NCBI RefSeq assembly: GCF_017254915.1
Contig: NZ_JAFKCT010000007.1
Location: forward strand, 241,155-305,154
Source: Algoriphagus oliviformis
GTDB taxonomy: Bacteria; Bacteroidota; Bacteroidia; Cytophagales; Cyclobacteriaceae
Length of the DNA: 64,000 nucleotides
Direction: 5' to 3'
How positions within the stretch are numbered: position 1 is the first letter of the stretch; each line of letters begins with the position of its first letter. The translations under genes and the position numbers were made by a program. The notes under the pieces are model-generated. The model had not been told where the DNA came from. It worked only from the letters and a program-made list of their open reading frames with translations, and did not search any database. Shown here one piece after another: positions 1 to 8,536 of the stretch.

Positions 1-2
1 GA

Positions 3-164
3 GAAGCTCCGAAAGAAAAGATCTCTGGCACATTCCAAAAAGGAGAAACCCTGGAAAATGTCTTGCTATCCATATCCCATACACTGGGATTTACCTATAA
101 AATCAATCAGAAAAATGTCCAGTTATACTTTAACCCCGTCAAACCTGCTTATGAGAAGAATTGA
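3..164 (+). CDS. FecR-family anti-sigma factor, C-terminal fragment (5' end outside window)
   Basis: The frame opening at base 3 stays open for 53 codons to a TGA at 162-164. The peptide contains SGTFQKGETLENVLLSIS and then LGFTYKINQKNVQLYF, the pattern of the C-terminal domain (DUF4974) of Bacteroidota FecR proteins. These are inner-membrane anti-sigma factors that receive a signal from the STN domain of a TonB-dependent transducer. The next gene is a SusC protein with an STN domain, as expected for this pairing. The N-terminal periplasmic and membrane parts, and any ECF sigma gene, lie left of the window. Family assignment is good although only the tail is visible. Confidence 0.75.
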   Translation, partial: EAPKEKISGTFQKGETLENVLLSISHTLGFTYKINQKNVQLYFNPVKPAYEKN

Positions 165-178
165 AAAGCTTTAAAAAA

Positions 179-213
179 AAACCGGGAAAGTACGCCAATA
201 CTTTGCCCGGTTT
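179..213 (+). terminator. Intrinsic terminator-like hairpin after the FecR gene
   Basis: A stem AACCGGGAAAGT pairs with ACTTTGCCCGGTT with a single bulged G and a 7-8 base loop, 14 bases after the FecR stop. The T tract is short (TTT). It would separate the FecR transcript from the SusC gene that starts at 309. Confidence 0.55.
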
Positions 214-308
214 AGACAAGCGAGACAAGTACCCCCAGACGATCTGAGACTTGGTATGGGGATTCAATTAATCAATGTTTAGTTCCACTTGTACACAACT
301 TTAAATCT

Positions 309-3300
309 ATGAAAAAATCTATACGCTTTTTACTCATGGCGTCAAAGTTTATGCTATATGGGTTCTTGATAGTCATGCTGCTATTTAGTCCCGTGATGGC
401 TTCTTCGGGTAATGCCCAGGTCAAATCGATCGAAGAGGTTAATATCAAACTGAAACACAAAAGGGCTACTGTAAGCCGGTTTTTTAGCGAAATCGAATCC
501 CTTACCGAGTTCAAATTCCTACTTTCCGACCAGACGCTCAAGCTGGATGCAGAGGTGACGATGAAGAAAGCGGAGGGGTCAGTTGCTGAGATTTTATACC
601 AGATCGGAGCCCAATCCCATTTGAATTTTAAGCAAGTCAATCAGACCATTTCCGTGGGAAAGCAAGCGGTGAACGAAGCTACTCCGGCGGTGGTGCTGGA
701 AGATGTCTTAGTCAGCGGAAAGGTGACTTCGGAGGCAGAGCCAGAGGGAGTGCCTTATATGACGGTCATTCTCAAAGGAACCACCAGAGGGACCGTGACC
801 GATATCGATGGGAACTTTTCCATTACAGTGCCCGAAGAAGGAGCTGTATTGGTGTTTTCTTCCATAGGATATGTCAGCCAGGAAGTTGCTGTAGGCAATG
901 CCAGAACACTTCAAATCGTGATGCAGGAGGAGGTTTCCGCTCTCAACGAGGTCGTGGTGGTAGGTTTTGGAAGCAAGGAGCGTGAGGATATCACGGGTGC
1001 AGTCAGCTCCGCCAAAATGGAGAAAATAATCGGTGACAGGCCAGTGACAGATGCGACCCGGGCTCTTCAGGGTACGATTCCCGGCCTTCAGGTAACCTAC
1101 GGCTCTGGGCAGCCAGGTAGCCCGACGAGTATCAACATCCGGGGCTTTGAATCCATCAACGGCGGCAACCCTCTGGTGCTGGTGGACAATATCCGCATGA
1201 GTCTGGATGATGTCAATCCACGGGATATTGAAGACATCGCAGTTCTGAAGGACGCATCTGCGGCTTCTATCTACGGTGCCGAAGCGGCGTTTGGGGTGAT
1301 ATTGATCACGACCAAGTCCGGCAAGAAAAATCAGCCGACCCGAGTGGACTATTCCAACAACTTCGGGTTTACCGGCCCGTCAACTTTACCAAAGAAGGCT
1401 TCTCCGCTGCAATTTGCCACTGCATTGAACGACTGGGGACAGACGACCTATTGGACGGGACAGAATGTCCAAGACTGGATCGGATATATCAATGAATACA
1501 ATGCGAATCCTTCGGCCTATCCGGATGGATATATAGCAGATCCAAATGGGCTTCGGTATTATGTCCGTGAAAATGACCAGATCAAGGAATTTCTCGGGGC
1601 CAATGGATTTGAGCAAATCCACAACCTTGCCGTGAGCGGCGGTACCGAAAAGACTTCCTATCGGGTGTCTTTGGGCTACAATGACGAAGATGGGATCATG
1701 ATTACGGATAAGGATCGGTTTAAGCGTTACAATGGCAACCTGAACCTCTCTACTGACTTGACTTCCAAATTGAATGCAACATTTAGCGTCAATTATAAAA
1801 ACGGACTGAGAACGGGACCTGCCAGTGGAGATTGGGGTAGTATTTACTACAATGCATTGACCATGCACTCGGCTACTCCTGTGGGCTATGATGAGCAGCC
1901 AAATGGTGAACTGATTCCATTTGCTACACCAGCCAACATTATCAGATATTCTCCCATACGGGAGAATTTCGACGAGAAGGTGCGATTCTACAACAAGCTG
2001 ACCTATACTGTCGCTAAGGGTTTTGAATTCAACGGAGAATTGTCCTTGGAGAGAACCCATACGGATGCCAATGCACCTTCCTATAGACCGACCATGGTCA
2101 CTCCGACCACGCTGAATATTGAGCAGTATCAGCCATCGCAGTCCCAATATTATATCACCACGGCGAAGCGCAACTATCAGGCACTGAACCTATATGGGAA
2201 GTATGAGAAGGTCATCGATAAGCATCAGATGAACTTTATGCTGGGGATGAATCAGCAGGCTTCAAAATATGAAGGGTTCAGCTCGACTCGAAAAGAACTG
2301 ATCTCTCCCGACACGCCGGGACTATCTACTTCCAATGGGGTTATTTCGGTCAACGATTTCTATACAGACTACGGTATCATCGGGGTCTTTGGACGAGTCA
2401 ACTACCAGTATGATGACAAATTCCTTTTGGAAATGAATGGCCGTTATGACGGATCTTCCCGATTCCCTGACGGACACCGCTTTGGTTTCTTCCCTTCCTT
2501 TGCCGGTGCCTGGAAAATCCACCGGGAGGGGTTCATGCAAAACAATGAAATCATTACCGGACTTAAGCTAAGGGCTTCTTGGGGTGAAATCGGGAACCAG
2601 AACATCGAGGAAAAATGGGGTAACTACCCCTATCTTCCGATTATGAATGCAGGCAATGTATCCTGGATCAACAATGACTCCGGACAGCTTGCCGTATCCC
2701 TATCTCCTCCGGATCTAGTGAGTAATTCCTTTACCTGGGAAACTGTGCGAACGGCGAATATCGGTTTGGACTTTGGGGTCTTTGACAATAGACTATACAC
2801 TACATTCGATATCTACCGACGAATGACGCTGGATATGTTAGCAGCGGGATCTCAGCTTCCGAATGTACTAGGAGCAGATCCACCGCTTCAAAACGTCGCA
2901 GACCTCAAGACTTTCGGTTGGGAATTGGATATGAAGTGGAGGGATGTCGTCGGAAAGGTCAATTACAATGTAGGGTTCAACCTGTATGACAATCAGACTG
3001 AGATCGTAAACTTCAAGAATGAAGAAGGGCTGTTGTCTCAATATTATCCGGGTCGGAAAATAGGTGAAATCTGGGGTTATGTGACCGATGGGTATTATAC
3101 CGTGGATGATTTCGTCGAAGGCTCTCTGGATGATAACCTCATGAATGGACAATTGAAAGATGGAATCCCGGCATACAAAGGAAGAACCCAGAATCCGGGG
3201 GATATCAAATACAAGGATCTGAACGGCGACGGAGAGATTTTCAGTGGGATCGGTACCCTGGATGATCCGGGGGATAGAAGGATCATCGGCAACAGCACCC

Positions 3301-3776
3301 GCAGATTTGAGTTTGGCCTTAACGGTAGTATGAACTACGGGAACTTCGATTTTGCTTTCCTCCTCCGCGGGATTGGCAAGCGTGACCTCTGGTTGAGCGA
3401 TGGAGTGAGGTTCCCTTATGTCAGCGAGTTCAATGGGGTCTTTGCCCATCAGTTGGACTATTGGACTCCGGAAAACACCGATGCGTATTTCCCTAGAAAC
3501 TACCCCAATGCAGGTGTAAACTATGGCATCAGCCGCCAGACTCAGACCAAATATCTAGTGAACGGCTCCTATCTAAGAGTTCAGAACATCACGTTTGGCT
3601 ATTCCCTGAGACCGAAATGGGCTGAAAAGATGCGGATATTTTTCTCCGGAGAGAACCTCTTCAATTTCGATCACCTGCCGGATGGATTGGATGCAGATCT
3701 TCAGGGGGTGAATCAAGGAGGAAACTATCCATTCATCAAAAAAGTATCGCTGGGCCTTAACGTGACATTCAGATGA
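309..3776 (+). CDS. SusC/RagA-family TonB-dependent receptor with STN signalling domain
   Basis: An outer-membrane active transporter of 1155 residues for an oligosaccharide or similar ligand. Domains in order: signal peptide (hydrophobic residues about 13-31); STN domain (about 43-120), which in FecA-type transducers contacts a FecR anti-sigma; carboxypeptidase-regulatory-like beta-sandwich (about 133-210, with GTTRGTVTDIDGNFSI); plug (about 220-345, with IRGFESINGG and VLKDASAASIYGAEA); then the 22-strand barrel ending in KKVSLGLNVTFR. The FecR tail just upstream supports substrate-dependent self-induction. It overlaps the following SusD gene by 4 bases (ATGA), implying translational coupling. 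Substrate is not visible; the downstream sulfatase suggests a sulfated glycan. Base use is more A/T-rich than the second SusC at 8537. Confidence 0.95.
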   Translation: MKKSIRFLLMASKFMLYGFLIVMLLFSPVMASSGNAQVKSIEEVNIKLKHKRATVSRFFSEIESLTEFKFLLSDQTLKLDAEVTMKKAEGSVAEILYQIGAQSHLNFKQVNQTISVGKQAVNEATPAVVLEDVLVSGKVTSEAEPEGVPYMTVILKGTTRGTVTDIDGNFSITVPEEGAVLVFSSIGYVSQEVAVGNARTLQIVMQEEVSALNEVVVVGFGSKEREDITGAVSSAKMEKIIGDRPVTDATRALQGTIPGLQVTYGSGQPGSPTSINIRGFESINGGNPLVLVDNIRMSLDDVNPRDIEDIAVLKDASAASIYGAEAAFGVILITTKSGKKNQPTRVDYSNNFGFTGPSTLPKKASPLQFATALNDWGQTTYWTGQNVQDWIGYINEYNANPSAYPDGYIADPNGLRYYVRENDQIKEFLGANGFEQIHNLAVSGGTEKTSYRVSLGYNDEDGIMITDKDRFKRYNGNLNLSTDLTSKLNATFSVNYKNGLRTGPASGDWGSIYYNALTMHSATPVGYDEQPNGELIPFATPANIIRYSPIRENFDEKVRFYNKLTYTVAKGFEFNGELSLERTHTDANAPSYRPTMVTPTTLNIEQYQPSQSQYYITTAKRNYQALNLYGKYEKVIDKHQMNFMLGMNQQASKYEGFSSTRKELISPDTPGLSTSNGVISVNDFYTDYGIIGVFGRVNYQYDDKFLLEMNGRYDGSSRFPDGHRFGFFPSFAGAWKIHREGFMQNNEIITGLKLRASWGEIGNQNIEEKWGNYPYLPIMNAGNVSWINNDSGQLAVSLSPPDLVSNSFTWETVRTANIGLDFGVFDNRLYTTFDIYRRMTLDMLAAGSQLPNVLGADPPLQNVADLKTFGWELDMKWRDVVGKVNYNVGFNLYDNQTEIVNFKNEEGLLSQYYPGRKIGEIWGYVTDGYYTVDDFVEGSLDDNLMNGQLKDGIPAYKGRTQNPGDIKYKDLNGDGEIFSGIGTLDDPGDRRIIGNSTRRFEFGLNGSMNYGNFDFAFLLRGIGKRDLWLSDGVRFPYVSEFNGVFAHQLDYWTPENTDAYFPRNYPNAGVNYGISRQTQTKYLVNGSYLRVQNITFGYSLRPKWAEKMRIFFSGENLFNFDHLPDGLDADLQGVNQGGNYPFIKKVSLGLNVTFR

Positions 3777-5557
3777 GATTAAAGTCTTTAAAATTCAATA
3801 AAATAATAGGTGCAATTGCACTATCACTTTCTTTTGCTGCTTGTAATACTTTGGACACCGCGCCGGAGTTGGCTTTCAGTGAGGAAAACGCATTTGAAAA
3901 TTTTCAGGTTACCCAGACATATGCTTTGGGACTCTATACCCGATTTGAAGGGTACGATCTGAATCGTATCAATAGTGACTATGATGCCGATTTGATGATG
4001 AACAATAGTTCATCTCAAGGATCGAACTGGATCTGGGGACGTATCGTGCCACCGGCGACGTCTTCGATTTGGAATTTCAGCTTTGTGCGTCAAGTCAATA
4101 TTATGCTTGACAATCTGGAGGCATCCAATATGAACGAGGCGGAGAAAAACCACTGGAGATCCGTGGGGTATTTCTTCAGAGCCTTTGATTACTATGAAAA
4201 AATCGCCGCATTCGGCGATGTGCCTTGGGTGGATCGAGTACTTACAGACCAAGATGAGCTTTTATATGCACCACGTACACCAAGAGCTGAGTTGGCAGAC
4301 CATATATTGGAGGATTTGATTTTTGCCGAAGCCAATATCATGGAGCCCGGTACCAATGGGATCGTTTCCAACTCGGTTAGCAAAGATGTCGTTAACGCAT
4401 TGATTTCCCGTTTTGGGCTGTTTGAAGGGACTTGGAGGAAATATCATAACCTCGGTGGAGGCGAAAAGTATCTCCGCGCCAGTGTGGAGGCCTCCGAAAA
4501 GCTCTTGGTTAAGCACCCGATTCTGCATCAGAATTATGATGAGCTCTTCAATAGCGAGTCCTTAGAAGGTGTTAAAGGTATTCTGCTCTATAAAAACTAC
4601 CAACTTGGTTTGGTCACGCACATCCTGACTTCGAGACATCGTAACTCTGCCGGTAATTGGGATATTACAAAACGAGGGGCGGATTCCTATCTGATGAAAG
4701 ATGGCAAAACCAGATGGAATAGCCCATTGTTTGAAACGGACAAGGATGCTTATGCAGAATTCAGAAACCGTGATCAGAGAATGCTCTACACGATAGTCCC
4801 TCCGTTCCGAGTGGTAGCAAGCGGAACTGACCGTTTGGCATGGGATTATACCGAAGATCCAAAGGATAGAGAATACATCGATTTGTTTAAGTCTTTGAGT
4901 TCAGCGGCTCAGAAGGAGCTTCCGTCTCGAAACTGGGCAGGTTTTGTCTTGAAAGTGTCTCCTCACTATAGGGATTTCAATGAAGGACATCCGTACAACG
5001 TGTCCAGAACCGGCTATAACCTGTTCAAATATTATTCCCGACTTCACGATATCCAAAACGTGGATTATTCCGACGCTCCGATCTTCCGAATGGGAGAGGT
5101 AATGGTCAACCATGCCGAAGCCAAATGGGAACTGGGCGAGTTTGATCAGGATGTGGCGGATCGCACGATCAACAAGCTGCGTGAACGCGCCAAGGTGAGT
5201 CCAATGGTGGTCAGTGAAATCACTCCGGATTTCGATCCTACCCGTGACCAGACAGTAGATCCGGTCTTGTGGGAGATCAGAAGAGAGCGTGGTGTAGAAT
5301 TGATGGCTGAGGGCTTCCGATTTGATGACCTGAGAAGATGGAAGAAAATGAGTTATGCTTCAGAACCAAAATTGGGGCGTTGGATCAAGGCATCTGATGT
5401 CAGCAATCGAATCCCGATTCAGGGAGGAGCTTCCCAAGGGTATATCCAGTTTTTCTCTGGCAATCCTCCGGCATTCCCAGATTACTATTATCTGTATCCT
5501 TTGCCTACTGAAGAGCTAGCACTTAATCCAAACCTAGTTCAGAATCCAGGCTGGTAA
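3773..5557 (+). CDS. SusD/RagB-family surface glycan-binding lipoprotein
   Basis: A 594-residue partner lid of the SusC receptor at 309. The N terminus has a positively charged start, a hydrophobic stretch and the lipobox-like SFAAC, with Cys at about residue 24, so it should be lipidated and surface exposed. The C-terminal third carries the typical RagB/SusD block (ERGVELMAEGFRFDDLRRWK) and the end PLPTEELALNPNLVQNPGW. The start ATG overlaps the SusC stop (ATGA), so the two are one transcription and translation unit. A terminator follows at 5574. Ligand unknown. Confidence 0.94.
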   Translation: MRLKSLKFNKIIGAIALSLSFAACNTLDTAPELAFSEENAFENFQVTQTYALGLYTRFEGYDLNRINSDYDADLMMNNSSSQGSNWIWGRIVPPATSSIWNFSFVRQVNIMLDNLEASNMNEAEKNHWRSVGYFFRAFDYYEKIAAFGDVPWVDRVLTDQDELLYAPRTPRAELADHILEDLIFAEANIMEPGTNGIVSNSVSKDVVNALISRFGLFEGTWRKYHNLGGGEKYLRASVEASEKLLVKHPILHQNYDELFNSESLEGVKGILLYKNYQLGLVTHILTSRHRNSAGNWDITKRGADSYLMKDGKTRWNSPLFETDKDAYAEFRNRDQRMLYTIVPPFRVVASGTDRLAWDYTEDPKDREYIDLFKSLSSAAQKELPSRNWAGFVLKVSPHYRDFNEGHPYNVSRTGYNLFKYYSRLHDIQNVDYSDAPIFRMGEVMVNHAEAKWELGEFDQDVADRTINKLRERAKVSPMVVSEITPDFDPTRDQTVDPVLWEIRRERGVELMAEGFRFDDLRRWKKMSYASEPKLGRWIKASDVSNRIPIQGGASQGYIQFFSGNPPAFPDYYYLYPLPTEELALNPNLVQNPGW

Positions 5558-5573
5558 GATTTAATTTTCAATC

Positions 5574-5610
5574 AGGTCAGGATGGGGCAGCCCGTCCTGG
5601 CCTTTTTTAT
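5574..5610 (+). terminator. Intrinsic terminator after susCD
   Basis: The stem GGTCAGGATG pairs with CGTCCTGGCC (one G-T wobble) and is followed by TTTTTTATTT. It lies 17 bases after the SusD stop. It also decides the sulfatase start: an in-frame ATG at 5582 lies inside the hairpin, so the ATG at 5618 is preferred. Confidence 0.75.
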
Positions 5611-5617
5611 TTATATC

Positions 5618-7024
5618 ATGAGAGTTCGAACAAAAACTATTTCGGCATTAATTTTTTCATTGGTGGTTTTTTGCATGACTGGGCTGTCTTATGCTCAAAG
5701 CAAAGCTCCCAATATTGTATTGATTGTGGCAGATGATTTGGGGATCGGAGATATTGGGCCTTATGGGCAAAAAATGATCAGAACTCCAGTGCTGGACCGG
5801 ATGGCAAGCGAAGGTATGCTGTTTTCTGACTTTTATGCTGGGAATACCGTCTGTGCACCATCTAGGGCTAGTTTGATGACTGGCCAGCATAGTGGGCATA
5901 CGCTGGTGCGGGGCAATGGGGAATTTCCGCTCGACCCCGACCAAAAGATCCTTCCCGAATACCTGAAGCAATCCGGATATGCGACCGCACTATTTGGTAA
6001 ATGGGGAATGGGCTTACTGGGTTCGACAGGAAGTCCCGAAAAACGGGGTTGGGATGTGTTTTCGGGTCATTTGCATCACGTTGACGCACATTTTCAAAAG
6101 CCCGATTCCCTGGATGTGCTGGATCGGGGCTTGATCCAAAAACAGGCGATTCCTGAGGGAATGTATGCCAATGAATATTTTACGCGACTGGCAGAAGAGT
6201 TTATCACGGAAAAAAAAGACCAACCATTTTTCCTGTTTTTGTCCTATTCCGTACCTCACGCCGAGCTAGTCCTGAGTCCTGAAGCGATTCAGCCCTATCT
6301 CGACTCCAAGGGAGAGAGTATATTTCCAAACGAACAGCCTTGGCCTCATGGGAGACATTACGGCCCTCAGCGCTTTCCCAAAGCAGCCTATGCCGGGATG
6401 GTAACGTTTATCGATCAGCAGGTAGGGAAAATCCTCGAAACCCTAAAGCGTCAGGGAGTAGATGAAAACACAATTGTGATTTTTACTTCTGACAACGGAA
6501 CACATGTAGAAGGAGGAAGGTCTGTCAATGATATTGATTTCTTCAAAAGCAGCGGGATCTATCGAGGGCAAAAAAGAGACCTGTATGAAGGAGGGCTTCG
6601 GGTGCCTTTTATTGTACGCTGGCCTGCCAAAATCCAAGCTGGGGCAACATCCGGTTATCGTGGCGTGTTCTGGGATTTGCTTCCGACGTTTACCCAATTA
6701 GCTGGAAAGCAAGCAAAAGATACCGATGGGATTTCCTTTGCGCCAACGCTATTGGGCAAAAAATCCCAAAAGTCTCATCCGCACCTGTATTGGGAGTTTC
6801 ATGAGTTTGGGGGAAAACAAGCCTTACTAAAAGACAATTGGAAAATTGTAAGGCTCAATGTGTCTAAGGAGAGATATGGACAGGTTGAACTTTATGACTT
6901 GTCCAGTGATCCAACCGAATCCAACGACCTTGCGGGCTCTATGCCTGAAAAAGCCCGAGAGCTTACGGTAATTATGGACAGTGTTCGCACTTCCAATCCG
7001 AATTTCAATTTTGGATACAAATGA
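5618..7024 (+). CDS. Secreted type I sulfatase (arylsulfatase family)
   Basis: A 468-residue hydrolase of sulfate esters. The N terminus MRVRTKTISALIF...GLSYAQ is a signal peptide. ADDLG (residues 38-42) supplies metal-binding aspartates. C79-A-P-S-R is the signature whose Cys is converted to formylglycine by a maturase; no maturase gene is seen in the window. Later TSDNGTHVEGG fits the second metal site. Length is usual for S1 sulfatases acting on N-acetylglucosamine/galactosamine or algal glycan sulfates; the exact subfamily cannot be set by eye. It follows the susCD pair after a terminator, so it may depend on read-through or its own promoter. The start at 5618 is chosen because the upstream in-frame ATG sits in the terminator. 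Confidence 0.93.
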   Translation: MRVRTKTISALIFSLVVFCMTGLSYAQSKAPNIVLIVADDLGIGDIGPYGQKMIRTPVLDRMASEGMLFSDFYAGNTVCAPSRASLMTGQHSGHTLVRGNGEFPLDPDQKILPEYLKQSGYATALFGKWGMGLLGSTGSPEKRGWDVFSGHLHHVDAHFQKPDSLDVLDRGLIQKQAIPEGMYANEYFTRLAEEFITEKKDQPFFLFLSYSVPHAELVLSPEAIQPYLDSKGESIFPNEQPWPHGRHYGPQRFPKAAYAGMVTFIDQQVGKILETLKRQGVDENTIVIFTSDNGTHVEGGRSVNDIDFFKSSGIYRGQKRDLYEGGLRVPFIVRWPAKIQAGATSGYRGVFWDLLPTFTQLAGKQAKDTDGISFAPTLLGKKSQKSHPHLYWEFHEFGGKQALLKDNWKIVRLNVSKERYGQVELYDLSSDPTESNDLAGSMPEKARELTVIMDSVRTSNPNFNFGYK

Positions 7025-7649
7025 TAAAGTCGGGAAATCATCGACCCGGCCTCCCGTCCCTCGGGCGACCGGATGGTCTGAAATGAGCTGGTGGGATTTA
7101 TGTTAATAAGAAGCCCTGCATGTACCCTTGCCCATCGGATCCTCCCACCAAACTCAGGGACAGCCCTTGTGGGTACGAGACGCAGTTTTTGCTTATTGGA
7201 GCTTTTTGAGACAGGAAAATAGTCGTAATGGATGGTACTCGGAAAGGACAAGGAAACGGGCAGAAAAACGACCACGGAAAATGCTCTTTTTCTGTTTTCA
7301 GAAAAGAATCAAACAGTTTTTTATGCGACTTAAGTTGAATGAAGGTCGAGTCTGGGACGGGGCTTGATCACCATGCAGCAGGGAAAAAAAAGGAACTTTT
7401 TCGAGGGGCTTCCTTTCAACAAGGTAGCTTGGTGAAGTTGTCGATATCCCCGGGAAAGATGGGAAAGCCGCAGGCGGTCGGGGGCTGTCCTATTCGTGGC
7501 TCTCGTCCGTCTCTACACCCAGCATCGCCTTTCGGTACGGGGTAGAAGAAACGGCGTTTTGTCGACTTTGGTAGAGTCACTGATGCTTACTTTTGGCTTT
7601 GAGATGTAGGGGTATTTGAAAGTAGTTTCGATCTGTGGTATCTGGTTTC

Positions 7650-7853
7650 ATGATTATCCGCAATCTTGCCAGTAAGCAAATTTACTTCTTTAATCGGGCC
7701 TGCCTAAGCAGACAGGCCTGTCTGCTTAGGCAGGCTGGAAGATCCCGACACGTCGGGCAGGCGATGACCGAGGAGCGAAGTAGGGCAAAGCCCCAATTTT
7801 AGCGTTCTTTCGGATTGTCGCGGCTGCCTAGTCGCATAAAAGCGGATAATCAT
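7650..7853 (-). mobile_element. MITE-like element, copy A (204 bp)
   Basis: It begins ATGATTATCCGC and ends GCGGATAATCAT, a perfect 12-bp terminal inverted repeat. Reverse-complemented, it aligns with copies B (13889-14049) and C (29913-30086): shared blocks are the left end with CTTTTATG, GACAATCCGAAAGAACG, GGGGCTTTGCCCTACTTCG, CCCGATTAAAGAAGT and GCTTACTGGCAAGATTGCGG. The interior holds a 38-bp perfect palindrome at 7696-7733. No transposase is encoded. It is non-autonomous and of unknown mover. Confidence 0.75.
7696..7733. repeat. 38-bp perfect palindrome inside element copy A
   Basis: The arm GCCTGCCTAAGCAGACAGG is followed directly by its exact reverse complement, giving a perfect 38-bp palindrome with no spacer. 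Only one arm-like half is present in copy B (about 13981-14000), and copy C carries an unrelated insert at the same place. Confidence 0.85.
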
Positions 7854-8536
7854 GTTCTTTTTTCAATTCTTCTCGAAATAATTTGGTCAAAAAAAAGCAG
7901 GGCGCAAGCAGCTAGGAGTCCTTTGAAAGCCCTCAGGCAGCCGAGTTGATTGCCTATACCTTAGAGCTATAGGTATTTATTGTCAGGTATGGGCTTGTCG
8001 TCCTACCACGTTTTGGGTATAGGGCACGTCGGGTGAGACTATCCAAACCAATTTACATTTTGTCCAAGGCGCGAAGGAATAGGAAAGAAGTCTAAACAAA
8101 GGTTAAAAAGGATAGAAGCGGAGGACGTATTGGCGGATATCGCCGGTGTCGGTGTTCGGTTCATCGGGAACTGGAACAAGTGATGGCTGACAACCGCTTC
8201 TTTTTCGGACTTAACGTTTTGCTAACCTACCTGCGAGCCCTTGCCGCCTTAGGTTCTTACTTTTTGCTGTGCTGGTCTGCTGGTTAACCTTCTCTTTTGC
8301 AGGATCTTATATTGTTTTCTGTTTGCTCGGGGCAAGTAACTGCCGGATTCACTTCCACAAAACAAGACTGGGTTAACGTTGTGTAAAGCCTCCTTTCCAT
8401 AATTAATCCAAGGATAAACTTGCATTGATATTGGGCTCTTTTGGGTGCTGTAAGTTTGGACGAATAAAGAAGAGCCTACAAGAAGGCCTTTTTAAAGTGA
8501 GTTATTGAAATCATAGTTGTCCAACACTTTAATTTT

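Larger units (their letters stand above)
7025..8536. other. Long intergenic region without a supportable gene
   Basis: About 1.5 kb between the sulfatase and the second SusC gene. Short open frames exist (for example 7128-7367 and 7339-7545) but lack signal peptides, recognisable motifs or the local codon style, so none is called. The segment holds the 204-bp inverted-repeat element at 7650-7853. The rest may contain decayed sequence or long leader regions; I recognised no decayed gene. Confidence 0.5.

Noticed and set aside
5582..5617. Upstream in-frame ATG for the sulfatase
   Set aside because: It lies within the terminator hairpin of the SusD gene and would put non-signal residues ahead of a clean signal peptide.
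7128..7545. Two small plus-strand frames after the sulfatase
   Set aside because: No start context, motif or codon bias consistent with coding, and they overlap each other.
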